DNA from: Chrysoporthe austroafricana
Lineage: Eukaryota; Ascomycota; Sordariomycetes; Diaporthales; Cryphonectriaceae
Direction: 5' to 3'
Length of the DNA stretch: 64,000 nucleotides
Assembly (NCBI GenBank): GCA_001051155.2
Contig: JYIP02000005.1
Span: 868,001 to 932,000, forward strand
This document shows positions 11,797-21,613 of this stretch, one piece after another. Both the position numbers and the translations under genes were made by a program. Under the pieces are notes generated by a model. The model had not been told where the DNA came from, made no database searches, and worked only from the letters and a program-made list of their open reading frames with translations. Within the stretch, counting starts at the first letter, position 1, and every line of letters begins with the position of its first letter.

Positions 11797-13362
11797 CTAG
11801 TAATGATCCTGAAGGGTCAAGGTCCCGGTCTTCGCAATCAGATATTCGTTCACCGCAACGTCCTTGCCGCTTTCTTTCCCGAGACCGCTCTCTTTGACAC
11901 CGCCAAACGGCGACTCGGCTGCCGACGAATTTCCAGTGTTCTTGTACAATTTTGCGTCAGTTCAGGTTGCGACTGGACACGGTGGGACGCTGCTGGGACT
12001 TACCAGGCCGATCATGCCAGCCTCCAGCCTCTCGAACATCCTCCAGAGGCAGTCCACGTTCTTGGTGAACACGTAGCTTGCCAGGCCCATACTAGTATCA
12101 TTGGCCTTCTTGACGGCGTCATCCTCCGTGTCGAACTTGAACACGCCCAACACAGGGGCGAACATCTCTTCCCTGGCCAGCTCCATGTCATCCGTGATGC
12201 CAGTGAGGATCGTGGGCGCCATGAAGTAGCCCGTCGCCCCATTCGCGCCGCCCCCCTCGCGCTTGCCCGTGCCCATGACGACCTTCGCGCCCTTGGACAC
12301 GGCGTCCTGGTGCAGGTGCTCCGCCTTATCCAGACCCCGGGGCGTCGTCACGGGGCCCATGGTCGTGCCCTCCTTGATCCCGTGCCCGACCTTCAGCTGC
12401 CTGGTCCGGCTCGCGAGCAGCTCCACGAACCTGTCGTGGACCCCGGCCTGCACGTACACCCGGTTCGCCGAGATGCACGCCTGGCCGGCGTGCCGCCACT
12501 TGAGCGCCATGAGCTGGCCGAGGGCCTGCTCCAGGTCGGCGTCGTCGAACACGACGAAGGGGCAGTTCCCGCCGAGCTCGAGCGTCACCTTCTTGAGGTT
12601 CCGCGCGCACAGGCCCGAGATGATCTTGCCGACCCGCGTGCTGCCCGTGAAGGTGACCTTCTTCACCAGCGGGTGCAGGCACAGCGCCTCAGCCACGGGC
12701 GGCGTGTTCTCGAGGCTGGTGGTCAGCACGTTGAGGGCGCCGGGGGGGAAGCCGGCGCGGGCCGCCAGGTTGGCGAGGCACAGCGTCGTGATGGGCGTCT
12801 CGGGGCTCGGCTTGACGACCATGGTGCAACCCGCGGCGAGGGCGGCGCCCGCCTTGCGCAGGACCATGGCGATGGGGAAGTTCCAGGGGCACAGGGCGGC
12901 GGCGACGCCGATGGGCTGCTTGACGACGAGCACGCGGCGCCCCGGCGCGGCGGGCGCGTAGACGGAGCCCTGGATGCGGTCCGCCTCGCCCGAGAACCAC
13001 CACGTGAACCCCGTCGCGTAGTCCAGCTCGCCGTACGCCTCGGCCAGCGGCTTGCCCGTCTCGTAGACGAGGATATGCGCGAGGTCGTCGCGCGCCGCGA
13101 CGATGAGCTCGTGCCACCGCATGAGGAGCTGCGCGCGCCGCCGCGGCGTGTACCGCGAGTACGCCAGGAACGCCTCGTGCGCCGACCGCACCGCCGCGTC
13201 GACGTCCTCGGCCTGGCTGTCCGCGCACGACGTCCACACACTGCCGGTGCCCGGGTCCTCCACGTCGAAGCGCTTGTTGGCCTTCGTCCCGGCCCAGCCC
13301 CCGTGGACGAAGCACTGGGGGGTGAAGAGGTCCTTGTCTGTGAGCTCGAAGGGGAGTTCCAT
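11797..13362 (-). CDS. Aldehyde dehydrogenase, succinate-semialdehyde type
   Basis: NAD(P)+-dependent aldehyde dehydrogenase, most like the succinate-semialdehyde dehydrogenase (GABA shunt) branch. Model: complement(join(11797-11940, 12004-13362)), 500 aa, the usual family length. General base Glu262 lies in LELGGNC and catalytic Cys296 in GQACISANR; their 34-residue spacing is the canonical ALDH value. CPWNFP, VVKPSPETP and FTGSTRVGK are the expected cofactor-site motifs. The single 63-bp intron (GTAAGT...AAG) joins EAGMIGL to NTGNSSAAESPFGGVKESG, the conserved C-terminal loop. Without splicing the frame would end in an unrelated tail. Third codon positions are strongly GC-rich. It oxidises an aldehyde to an acid in cytosol or mitochondria. 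Exact substrate is inferred only from family resemblance. Confidence 0.92.
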
Positions 13363-15037
13363 CTTGGTCGGGTGAAGACTTGGGATTCCTGTTGAAAAAA
13401 AATTATTTGGAAAAGTCCCAGGCCTGAGCTCAGTGAACAGACACGAAAGCCTTATTTGTTCTAGTTACACGGAGCGGAGGCGATGATGAAGGATGATGCT
13501 CCACGGCGGGGTTCGGGAGTTCGCGAGGGGAATGGAATGTCTCGGGATATTAGCGCAACCGCAGATCTCGTACGCTGCATATGGAAAATAGAACTAGTAG
13601 TGATCTGAACCCGTGGCCAATCTTTTCTGCTCGTCTTCTGAAAGTAGGTGCGGCAGGGGCTGGTGAAGAACTCCCACGTATATGACGCCCTATAGATCTC
13701 TGAGTTGGGGGGGGGGGTTGAATGTTCTTGTTAGCCGACCTAACATGACTATAAAGGCTATAGTCCTAAACAAATTTAAAAAGCCTGTCCGTCATTTATA
13801 GACTAGCTTTCTGGACCGAGCATGGGCACACCGAATGAAATTGATCGCCGGGATCTTTGGCCATATCATAAGGTCAATGCGAGTGCATTTATCAAAATGA
13901 TCTTGATCATAGGACAAAGGGCTCCTTGATAACAGTCGGGAAACCAATTTAGAGCTAAAACTCGAGCTTTCAGGGAGCGTTCTTGAAAACAGTGTAGCGA
14001 GCTTCCCTCTTTCGAAGCCCTATGAAACGAAGTGTAATAGACACACTGTCCGTGGCAGCCTCGTCATAATTAGTAATTGAATCATAGCTCATCTCCATCC
14101 TTAACGATAGGTTGATATCGTCAAAACCCTGCCGTGGCCCAACGTATGCACGGCAGATGCTCCGCTTGGTGCACCGTCATAACATACCCCTGAGCTCCCA
14201 AGAAGGAATCAATCAGCCTAGACTGCAATGCCAATTCAGCACTTTCATATAGCTTGGAGATGAATTGAGAGGAGACAGCTCTTAAGTATTATATGCATAA
14301 ATTGTATACGTTCTCTTCTTCCCCTCTTTCCCCCGCTCCCCGCCGGGTTTCCCACGAGGCCTAGTAATTACTGCCTCCTGTAGTCCGACTAGGCTAAGTT
14401 GAAGCGGTGGAAGAGGCGTATACTTATGATGAACACGGATATCAGACCTTATAAGGACTGATAAAAGAAAGACCGAGGGAAAGTGATAGGTATAAGTGAA
14501 AGACTATATCCTAGCCCATAAAAAGCGAGTCAGGGGTGGTCGCATTGAATTGAAGGAGGGTCGCATCCAGCCTTTCCCCCACCAAAAGGCGTCCCAAAGT
14601 GATATGGTGTCTCTGGTCCGAGAGAAACTCGATCCGCTCCAATCCCCACGGCATAAACAAACCCCACAGGCTCAAAAAAGTAACTCGCGGAGACGTCGGA
14701 CCCGGGTCCAAGACGTATAGAGCAGCTCGTAACCTAAAATAGATCTCAGGAGCCAGGCTTGGAGTAACACTTGACGAACAGTGGTGGACTGGAGGTAGCT
14801 ACCTTGAACTCTAAACCTTAATATTTCCCGGGTCCACTTCCTTAGAATATAATACTTGAATTCTCCATCACTGCTCTTATATGGTGCGTTAGTGATTCTA
14901 TACATGCCACGGAATATCTGCCTACAACCCGTTGAGTATTCCTGGTATCGTTCTATATGACTTCCGATTTTCTCACTGCCTCTACGCGGGAGCTTGCAGT
15001 GGTTTAGGAAAAACGTTCTCTTGTTCATGTTCATTGG
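13363..15037. other. Long divergent intergenic region
   Basis: 1.7 kb between the start codons of the aldehyde dehydrogenase and the GH30 gene. Much more AT-rich than the flanking genes, with short A/T runs, a G-run near 13708-13717 and a TATA-like stretch near 14286-14310. No convincing coding frame. Confidence 0.5.
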
Positions 15038-16486
15038 ATGACAATGTTGCGCAATCTTTTCACTGTCGCTACTCTGATTGTTGTGGTCGCGGCCGACGAA
15101 ACATGGACTATCAACGCGACGTCGAATTGGGGCACTTGGGAAGGATGGGGCGTCTCCCTTGCCTGGTGGGCGAAGGCCTTTGGGACCCGCGATGACCTGG
15201 CTGATATTTTCTTCTCCCTGGACTCCACCACATTCAATTCGCAGACTCTTCCTGGACTAGGGTTTAACGTCGCTCGTTACAATGCAGGAGCATGCAGCAA
15301 TAACTCCTATGACGGTTATTCTATGGTCGAGTCCCCTGATATCATCCCCTCACGACAAATGGATGGATACTGGTGGGACTGGGCCTCCGGCGACCCGACC
15401 TCGACCAGCTGGCACTGGGATGTTGACGCGAACCAGCGGTCGATGCTGACGAAGGCTGTCGCCAACGGCGCGAACCATCTCGAGCTATTCAGCAACTCAC
15501 CTATGTGGTGGATGCTGTACAACAAGAATCCTTCTGGTTCCAACGACGGCTCATCCGACAACCTGCAGAGTTGGAACTACGATAACCACACGCACTACCT
15601 GGCAGAAATCGCATTGTACGCCAAGGACAACTGGGGCGTCACCTTTGAGAGCGTCGAGCCCTTCAACGAGCCCTCTGCCGACTGGTGGTCCGGCACGACC
15701 GGCACCCAGGAAGGGTGCCATTTCGATGTCTCGACGCAAGCCTCCGTGATATCCTCGTTGCGCTCCGAGCTGGATGCTCGAGGCTTGTCCTCAGCCATCG
15801 TCTCTGCGTCCGACGAGAATACATACGACCAAGCCGTCACGACCATCAACGACCTTGGCTCCGCGGCCCTGAGCGACCTGGGTCGCATCAACGTCCACGG
15901 CTATGAGTATGGCGACGGCAGCCGGGATGGGCTGTATGACCTCGCCTCGGCGGCAGGGCTCGCGCTATGGAACAGCGAGTACGGCGACAGCGACGCCACG
16001 GGGGAGAGCCTGGTGAGCAACCTGATCCTGGACTTCCGCTGGCTGCACCCGACGGGCTGGGTGTACTGGCAGGCGGTGGACGGGAGCGGGTGGGGGCTGA
16101 TCGACGGCGACAACGACGCGCTGACGCTCGGCGCGGCGAGCCAGAAGTACTTCTGCCTGGCGCAGTTCTCGCGGCACATCCGCGAGGGCATGCGCATCCT
16201 CGACGGCGGGTCGGACCACGTCGTGGCGGCGTACGACGCGGCGGGCTCGAAGCTGGTCATCGTGGCGATCAACTGGGGCAGCGCGCAGTACCTCAACTTC
16301 GAGCTGTCGGGCTTCTCGACGCCTGGTACGGACGGCCAGACGATCCCGCGGTGGAGCACCGAGATCAGCAGCGGCGACCAGTATGTCTCGACGCCGGCGG
16401 ACACGGTGCAGCACGGGACGGTCTTCTGGTCGTACTTTGAGACCAACGAGGTCCAGACGTTCGAAGTTGCAAATGTGAAGATCTGA
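15038..16486 (+). CDS. Secreted GH30 endo-beta-1,6-galactanase-like glycosidase
   Basis: Intronless 482-aa extracellular enzyme. A signal peptide (about residues 1-19, RNLFTVATLIVVVAA) precedes the family opening WTINATSNWGTWEGWGVSLAWW. A retaining (beta/alpha)8 active site is visible: acid/base Glu211 in EPFNEP and nucleophile Glu314 in LWNSEYGDS. The aromatic-rich loops and the GVSLAWWA start match the fungal GH30_5 endo-beta-1,6-galactanases that cut the 1,6-linked side chains of arabinogalactan. A C-terminal beta-domain (from about residue 385) follows, as usual for GH30. The start could be the ATG at 15038 or the one at 15044; both keep the signal peptide. It probably acts on plant cell-wall arabinogalactan proteins. 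Subfamily is my recognition, not a search result. Confidence 0.88.
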   Translation: MTMLRNLFTVATLIVVVAADETWTINATSNWGTWEGWGVSLAWWAKAFGTRDDLADIFFSLDSTTFNSQTLPGLGFNVARYNAGACSNNSYDGYSMVESPDIIPSRQMDGYWWDWASGDPTSTSWHWDVDANQRSMLTKAVANGANHLELFSNSPMWWMLYNKNPSGSNDGSSDNLQSWNYDNHTHYLAEIALYAKDNWGVTFESVEPFNEPSADWWSGTTGTQEGCHFDVSTQASVISSLRSELDARGLSSAIVSASDENTYDQAVTTINDLGSAALSDLGRINVHGYEYGDGSRDGLYDLASAAGLALWNSEYGDSDATGESLVSNLILDFRWLHPTGWVYWQAVDGSGWGLIDGDNDALTLGAASQKYFCLAQFSRHIREGMRILDGGSDHVVAAYDAAGSKLVIVAINWGSAQYLNFELSGFSTPGTDGQTIPRWSTEISSGDQYVSTPADTVQHGTVFWSYFETNEVQTFEVANVKI

Positions 16487-17112
16487 GGGCGGGTCCTCTG
16501 TACATACGGACGTAGAATTAAGTTCATCGGATCATCAGAGAATCAAACGGATGCTTTTCCCTGATGCTCTTCGCCATCTTATCTCAGTGCCGCCCTCTCA
16601 AGCCGAGGAGTGCTCCTCGGACACGTATGCCATCCCACTCCACAAGCTGTTGCATAGGTAGTTGTCTGCTGTAATTCCTGGCGTAGCATTTGCAAGACGA
16701 GGTGAAGTTCGTGCTCTGAATGCCGTCCTGAGGCCGCTGGTCTTGCTTGACTCGAACCGTATCTGGTCCTATGGCTTCACTGAGAAGTCGAGAGTGGCCC
16801 TGCCGGAGGCTACGCACTTCGAATCAGCGGAACCTACAGGGCCCCGCTGTAATACTCGTCTTGGCCGGGCAGACTGACTGACGGGCTGACGAGGGGTGCT
16901 AGCCTCGCCTGGATAAGTTTGGAGCGGCTGAGCACCCGCGCCGCGCGCCGGGCTGTATTTCCTCCGAGCCACCCCGGGATTTGCTCCGCCATGGCTGACA
17001 TCAGCCACCGATTCTGGCTTCATTTCCATCGCGATCCCGCCGTCGTCCTCCTCTGCATGCTCGTGCTTCCTCCCAACGCTCATGTAAGCCATCTCCAACA
17101 CACAGTCACGAC
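16487..17112. other. Intergenic, no gene seen
   Basis: Carries the 3' flank of the GH30 gene and the promoter of the bZIP gene. Open frames on both strands lack motifs. Confidence 0.5.
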
Positions 17113-18474
17113 ATGGACCCAGCACGAGCGAATGCAGCAGTCCCCCCCTCGCCCAGCAAACAAGCCCAGATGCCTGCGCAGACGGGGACCAAGGGCGTCG
17201 ATGCCGGCGGGAGGGGCAAGCGGAAGACGGTCCGCCGAGATCCGGAGAAGAGGCGACTGCAGAACATACAGGCCCAGAAGAAGTATCGTAAGTTGCTGCC
17301 CCCTGTCCCGCGGAATCCGTCTGCTCGCTCGCTGGACCCCGTGCTGAAAACCGGCGCCCTCTCAGGAGACAAGCTGCGGAAGCGCCTGGATGATCTCGAG
17401 ACGCTCGCAGCGTCTGTCGCCAGGGGCAGGCAGACAGCTCCGGCGACCGCGGCCGATGTAGACCTCACCCAGCTTGTGGCGCCCATCACCCCCCAGACCT
17501 CGCCGCCCGATGTGACCTTAGAGGACTGGGTCTCGCTGGGCGGCGCTGAGGCCCCAGAGCCAACCGCGGTACCCCCTGGGTCTGCCGAAACATGCGTGCC
17601 GTCCGTGCTGTCCACGGCAGAGCCGTCGTCGGATCTCCCTTCCTGGGACCTGGACTTCAGGACCTTCTTCAGCCTTCCTCAACAGACATTCAAAGACTAT
17701 GGCAAGGACCATGGCAAGGACTACGGCAAGGACTTCGGCGAGGTGGATAGCTCGACCTGTTGGTACAAGAGCTTCGTCGCATGCGGGTGCCCCATGCAGC
17801 ACATCGAGGTGCAGTCGAAGGAGCCCGGCGGCCGCAGCATCCAGTTCCTCAGCATCGGAGGCCCTCCAGCGCTCGCAGATCCCTACGCCAACAACATCCG
17901 GCTGGAGATGGTATGCACCGTCGCCGCAATGTGGACCAACTGTCTGCACGTTGGCATATCGGAGCCTATGTTTTGCGAGGACGACAGCATCTCGCCCTTC
18001 TACCGCCCGGGGCCGAGCTGTAACCTCATCGCGAGTAAAAGGTCGGTAGCAGACGAGTCCATCGTCCGCACCGTGCAGAACATCTTCCGGACGTTGAAGC
18101 CAGACCTGCGGCCGATCGAGGAGCAGATCACCCGCCGGCACCACCCCGCCCTCGATGTCATGCCGTTCCCCACGCTCAGGAGGAACCTGCTGCTGGGCGT
18201 GGTCGAATTTGATGAGGACGAGCTCTGCGAGGACATGCTGGTGGGACTTATCTGCTGGGGCGGGGCCGGCGCCGGGAAAAAGGACCTCGACGGCGCCACT
18301 GGCAGGGCGTCCACGGGCACCCCGTGGGACTCGAGGAGCTGGCAGGCCAAGCCTTGGTTCCTGAGGAAATACTGGGCTCTCCTCGGCGGCGAGGACGGAG
18401 AGCTCGTGCGGCAGAGCGAGTGGTGGCGAAGCATCAGAGGGGAGGAGGATAATATCTGGTCGATGCCTTCGTGA
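17113..18474 (+). CDS. bZIP transcription factor with DUF3425 domain
   Basis: Nuclear DNA-binding protein. Model: join(17113-17287, 17366-18474), 427 aa. The bZIP basic region (residues 36-59) has Asn51 and Arg59 in the N-x7-R spacing. The 78-bp intron falls inside the Arg59 codon, and splicing gives KKYRDKLRKRLDDLETLAA, a short leucine zipper. The intron is a multiple of three, so the unspliced frame is also open but would break the zipper. The C-terminal half (from about residue 255) matches DUF3425: RLEMVCTVAAMWTNCLHVG, then PFPTLRRNLL and a Trp-rich tail. Between them is a small repeat of Lys-Asp-Tyr/His/Phe-Gly units (17692-17740). Target genes cannot be inferred; the neighbouring GH30 gene is a possibility only by position. 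Confidence 0.85.
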   Translation: MDPARANAAVPPSPSKQAQMPAQTGTKGVDAGGRGKRKTVRRDPEKRRLQNIQAQKKYRKLLPPVPRNPSARSLDPVLKTGALSGDKLRKRLDDLETLAASVARGRQTAPATAADVDLTQLVAPITPQTSPPDVTLEDWVSLGGAEAPEPTAVPPGSAETCVPSVLSTAEPSSDLPSWDLDFRTFFSLPQQTFKDYGKDHGKDYGKDFGEVDSSTCWYKSFVACGCPMQHIEVQSKEPGGRSIQFLSIGGPPALADPYANNIRLEMVCTVAAMWTNCLHVGISEPMFCEDDSISPFYRPGPSCNLIASKRSVADESIVRTVQNIFRTLKPDLRPIEEQITRRHHPALDVMPFPTLRRNLLLGVVEFDEDELCEDMLVGLICWGGAGAGKKDLDGATGRASTGTPWDSRSWQAKPWFLRKYWALLGGEDGELVRQSEWWRSIRGEEDNIWSMPS

Positions 18475-19499
18475 CACTTCCAGCTCGTTGCTCGTCAATA
18501 CCTCACCTGCCAACCGTCTTTAGAGCGGCTCGGCCACGATCAATGAACTGCAGCGCGACGCCCTCGAGACCAGGCTCACCCGCGCGGCGAGTATATACCC
18601 GAGCATTAAAGCGTCGCCGGCGGTGGTACCGAGGGCGCGCGCTTGGCGTGTGGGCATGACACGCTGCGCTCGCTTGCGAGGGTTGCGAAAACGGCACCAC
18701 GGTCAGCTACGTGGCTGAAACAAAACCAGCCTCAAGCACGGCGGCAGGTTTGGCGTCGGCGGTCGGAAGCGAATTCCGAGGAGCAGGCTGTGTGTTGCAG
18801 CGCCGTAGTCTCCTGAGATCGGTTGCTTCGGCAGCCAGCAACGCGTGTGGCTTGAGAAGAAGTTGGGTTGTAATAGTCGCGAGCCTGATAGGCCTCGTCG
18901 CCTGGCTGAGAATGCGATCTTGGTGACAGTACGCCCAGCGGGCGCGAGTACTCGTTTGATTTTGAACTGCGTATAGATGAAATAATACCCGGCATGCACC
19001 ATATAAAGACCTATTTTTCGACGGCAAGTCGCAGACGTCACATGCTGCGCACAGAGGGTCCATCGAAACCGCCAACTGCACCATGATTCAAGCGCGCCCT
19101 GGCGCTTCTTGCAACAGAGCCAGGTCGACGCACTGTACCTGCAGTAGCCTACGTCCTCGTTGAAACTTTGTTCCCAAGAAAATGTCCCGCGCATGGTCTT
19201 CCCAGGCTAAACATGGCCTGGCCTTGTCCGGATGCTACATCATGCACCGAGTCGTCGGTCATGTACGCCGTTCTGGGCACTGGGGTAAAGTTTAAGCCGC
19301 GCTCCGACACACGAGATCCCGGATACGCTTACGATGGAACACTAGCAGTGAGCGTGCCCAAAATTATACATAGTAGCCTAAGTATCTGCTTAGCCCAGAG
19401 CGGGTGCCTCATGGGAAGATAGCTTTGTATCGTATCAGAAATAATATCGACGTGTGTGAGGATCCTCTTCCGGTCCACTTTGTGCCTTATCGCGTCAAA
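18475..19499. other. Intergenic, no gene seen
   Basis: About 1 kb between the bZIP gene and the alcohol dehydrogenase. Several open frames on both strands overlap each other and show no family motif or consistent splice pattern. Confidence 0.5.
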
Positions 19500-20764
19500 A
19501 TGAGTGTGGCCACTTACAAAGCCGCCGTCCTGACGGTAAGTCCAACTCGCCAGAGCCGTCGCGCAGATGTCTCTGCCAGGCGCATTGCCGCCGGCCCTGC
19601 ACGCGTGAAGGAACTCGGCTAAAGGACAACTATCTATCCTAGGCGCAAGGCATACCGCCGGCCTTCGAGGTACAGCGCCTCGAGAAGCCCCGGCCGGGCC
19701 CTAACGAGGTGCTCGTCCGGCTCAGCCTCACGTCGCTCTGCGGCACCGACTGCGGCCAGGCGGCGGGCCACCTGGGCCCGACGCGGCCGGTGCTGGGCCA
19801 CGAGGGCGTCGGGCGCATCGAGGAGCTCGGCAGCAACGTGGGCGTCCTGGACCCGTCGGTGCAGGTGGGCCAGCGCGTCGGCGTGGCGTGGACGCGCGAC
19901 TTCTGTGGGCGCTGCGCGTTCTGCACGAACCTCGGCCGCGACGGCGAGACGCGGTGCGCGGCCAAGCCGCACTCGGGCCAGTACTGCGACGGCACCTTCG
20001 CGCAGTACACGCTCGTGCCGGCGCGGTACCTGCTGCGCGTGCCGGACGAGTTCGCCGCCGTGCGCGACGAGCACCTCGCGCCGGTGCTGTGCGGCGGCGT
20101 GACCGCGTACAAGGCGCTCAAGTCGTGCGACGGCCTGTACCCGGGCCAGTGGGTCGCCGTGAGCGGCGGCGGCGGCGGCGTCGGCGCCTTCGTGGTGGCG
20201 TTCGGCCGGGCGATGGGGTTCCGGATGATCGCGGTCGACGCCGGCGCCGACAAGGGCCGGTTCGCGCTGGCGGAGGGCGCCGAGCACTACGTCGACATCA
20301 CCAACCCGGAGGTCATGAGCGTCGGCGCCGCGGCGGAGGTCAAGAAGCTGACGGCCGGGCTCGGCGCGCCCGCGGTCATAGTGTGCGCCGGCGCCGGCGC
20401 TGCGTACCAGTCGGCGACGGAGATGCTGGCGCCGTTCGGCACGCTCATGTGCGTGGGTATTCCGCCGCCGGGCCAGGTCTTCTCCATGCACCCGCTCCAG
20501 TTCATCGCGTCCGGGTACAAGATAATGGGCTCGTCGGTGGGCACGCGGAGGGATACCCTGGAGGCTCTCGAGTTTGTCCGCAGGGGCTTGGTCCAGCCCA
20601 AGGTGAAGTGGGCGGAGCTCGCGGGCATGACGGCGCTGATGGACGATGTCATGAAGGGCAAGGTAAGCACTCGATGCACAGGTTCAACATATCCTGATAG
20701 CCCTATACTGACACTCCGCTCCCAGGTTCAAGGGAAGTACGTTATAAATCTTGACAAGGCCTGA
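19500..20764 (+). CDS. Zinc-dependent medium-chain alcohol dehydrogenase
   Basis: Model: join(19500-19535, 19643-20662, 20726-20764), 364 aa, exactly in frame. The first exon encodes only MSVATYKAAVLT and the last only VQGKYVINLDKA, both normal ADH ends. Catalytic zinc ligands are Cys45 (SLCGTDC) and His65-Glu66 (GHEGVGR). Structural zinc cysteines are Cys100, 103, 106 and 117; the last gap is longer than the usual seven residues. The Rossmann loop is VSGGGGGVGAF, and an Asp in IAVDAG suggests NAD(H). Closest in appearance to the yeast-ADH/propanol-preferring group. Oxidises alcohols or reduces aldehydes in the cytosol. It could pair with the aldehyde dehydrogenase at 11.8-13.4 kb, but they are 6 kb apart with unrelated genes between. 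Confidence 0.92.
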
Positions 20765-21613
20765 GACGTCGGACCGCAAACTCAAGTCCACGTTGGTTAC
20801 TATAACGACATACTTATCGCTCCTATATGCAAGGCGAGGCGCCAATGAAATGTAGCGCGCGCAGACAGTATTCCCAGCTCAGTAGTAATAGCTATTTGAA
20901 ATTTAAGATAGATCGAAATAATACGTCTATCACGATGGATGTCGTAAATATACAAGGAGGAATGCTTCGTAGTCGTCTTAGGTGCTACGAGGCAGCAAAC
21001 AACTTGAAAGCTCTGGCCTCTGTTATCAGTTCTCTTCGCTGGAAACTGTCTCTAAAGCTCTGCTCCTCCGTCTATCTGCACATCAAGGAGGTGACTTATA
21101 GCCACAGCGTGTCATGCAGTTCGCGATGCTACAGTCCGTCCTAACTTGGTTACGGCCCGGTGCGGCCCCCTTGCCCGTCCACGCCCGTCCCTCCTCCTCG
21201 CTCGCTTCCCCGCATGGCGACGATGATCACTGCTACGTCGCGTACTAGCAGCCCTCGTAGCGACAATCCGACGCCATCGCGATTGCTGACAAAAGTCCGG
21301 TGAACATCAGCCGATGTGATGCTTGACTTTCCTTCGCGTGCCCTTGCCCCGCAGGGCCTCTACCGTGATAGGCGCGCCTAACGGTCCCCGGGATGCCTTC
21401 GCAGATAGACCTGGACGAGGTTAACAGCATGGATAGGAATGAACTGTTTCCTATCCGTGCTAACCGGTGTGGCAAGCCACATGGGCGTGCAAGCCCCCAG
21501 GGCGGAGGCACACATGAGGGCGAAGGAGGACATTGTGTATAGGAGGGGTTTTCCCCCTTCCTCCTCGACCTCACTCATGCTTCGTGTCTTCTGCTCATTG
21601 ACTGGATTGCACA
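20765..21613. other. Intergenic, no gene seen
   Basis: 3' flank of the alcohol dehydrogenase and promoter of the glycosidase gene. A short AT-richer stretch at about 20880-20960 is the only feature. No supported frame. Confidence 0.5.

Noticed and set aside
11803..13395. Plus-strand open frame of 530 codons over the aldehyde dehydrogenase
   Set aside because: Antisense shadow of a strongly GC3-biased gene. The minus strand carries all ALDH active-site motifs.
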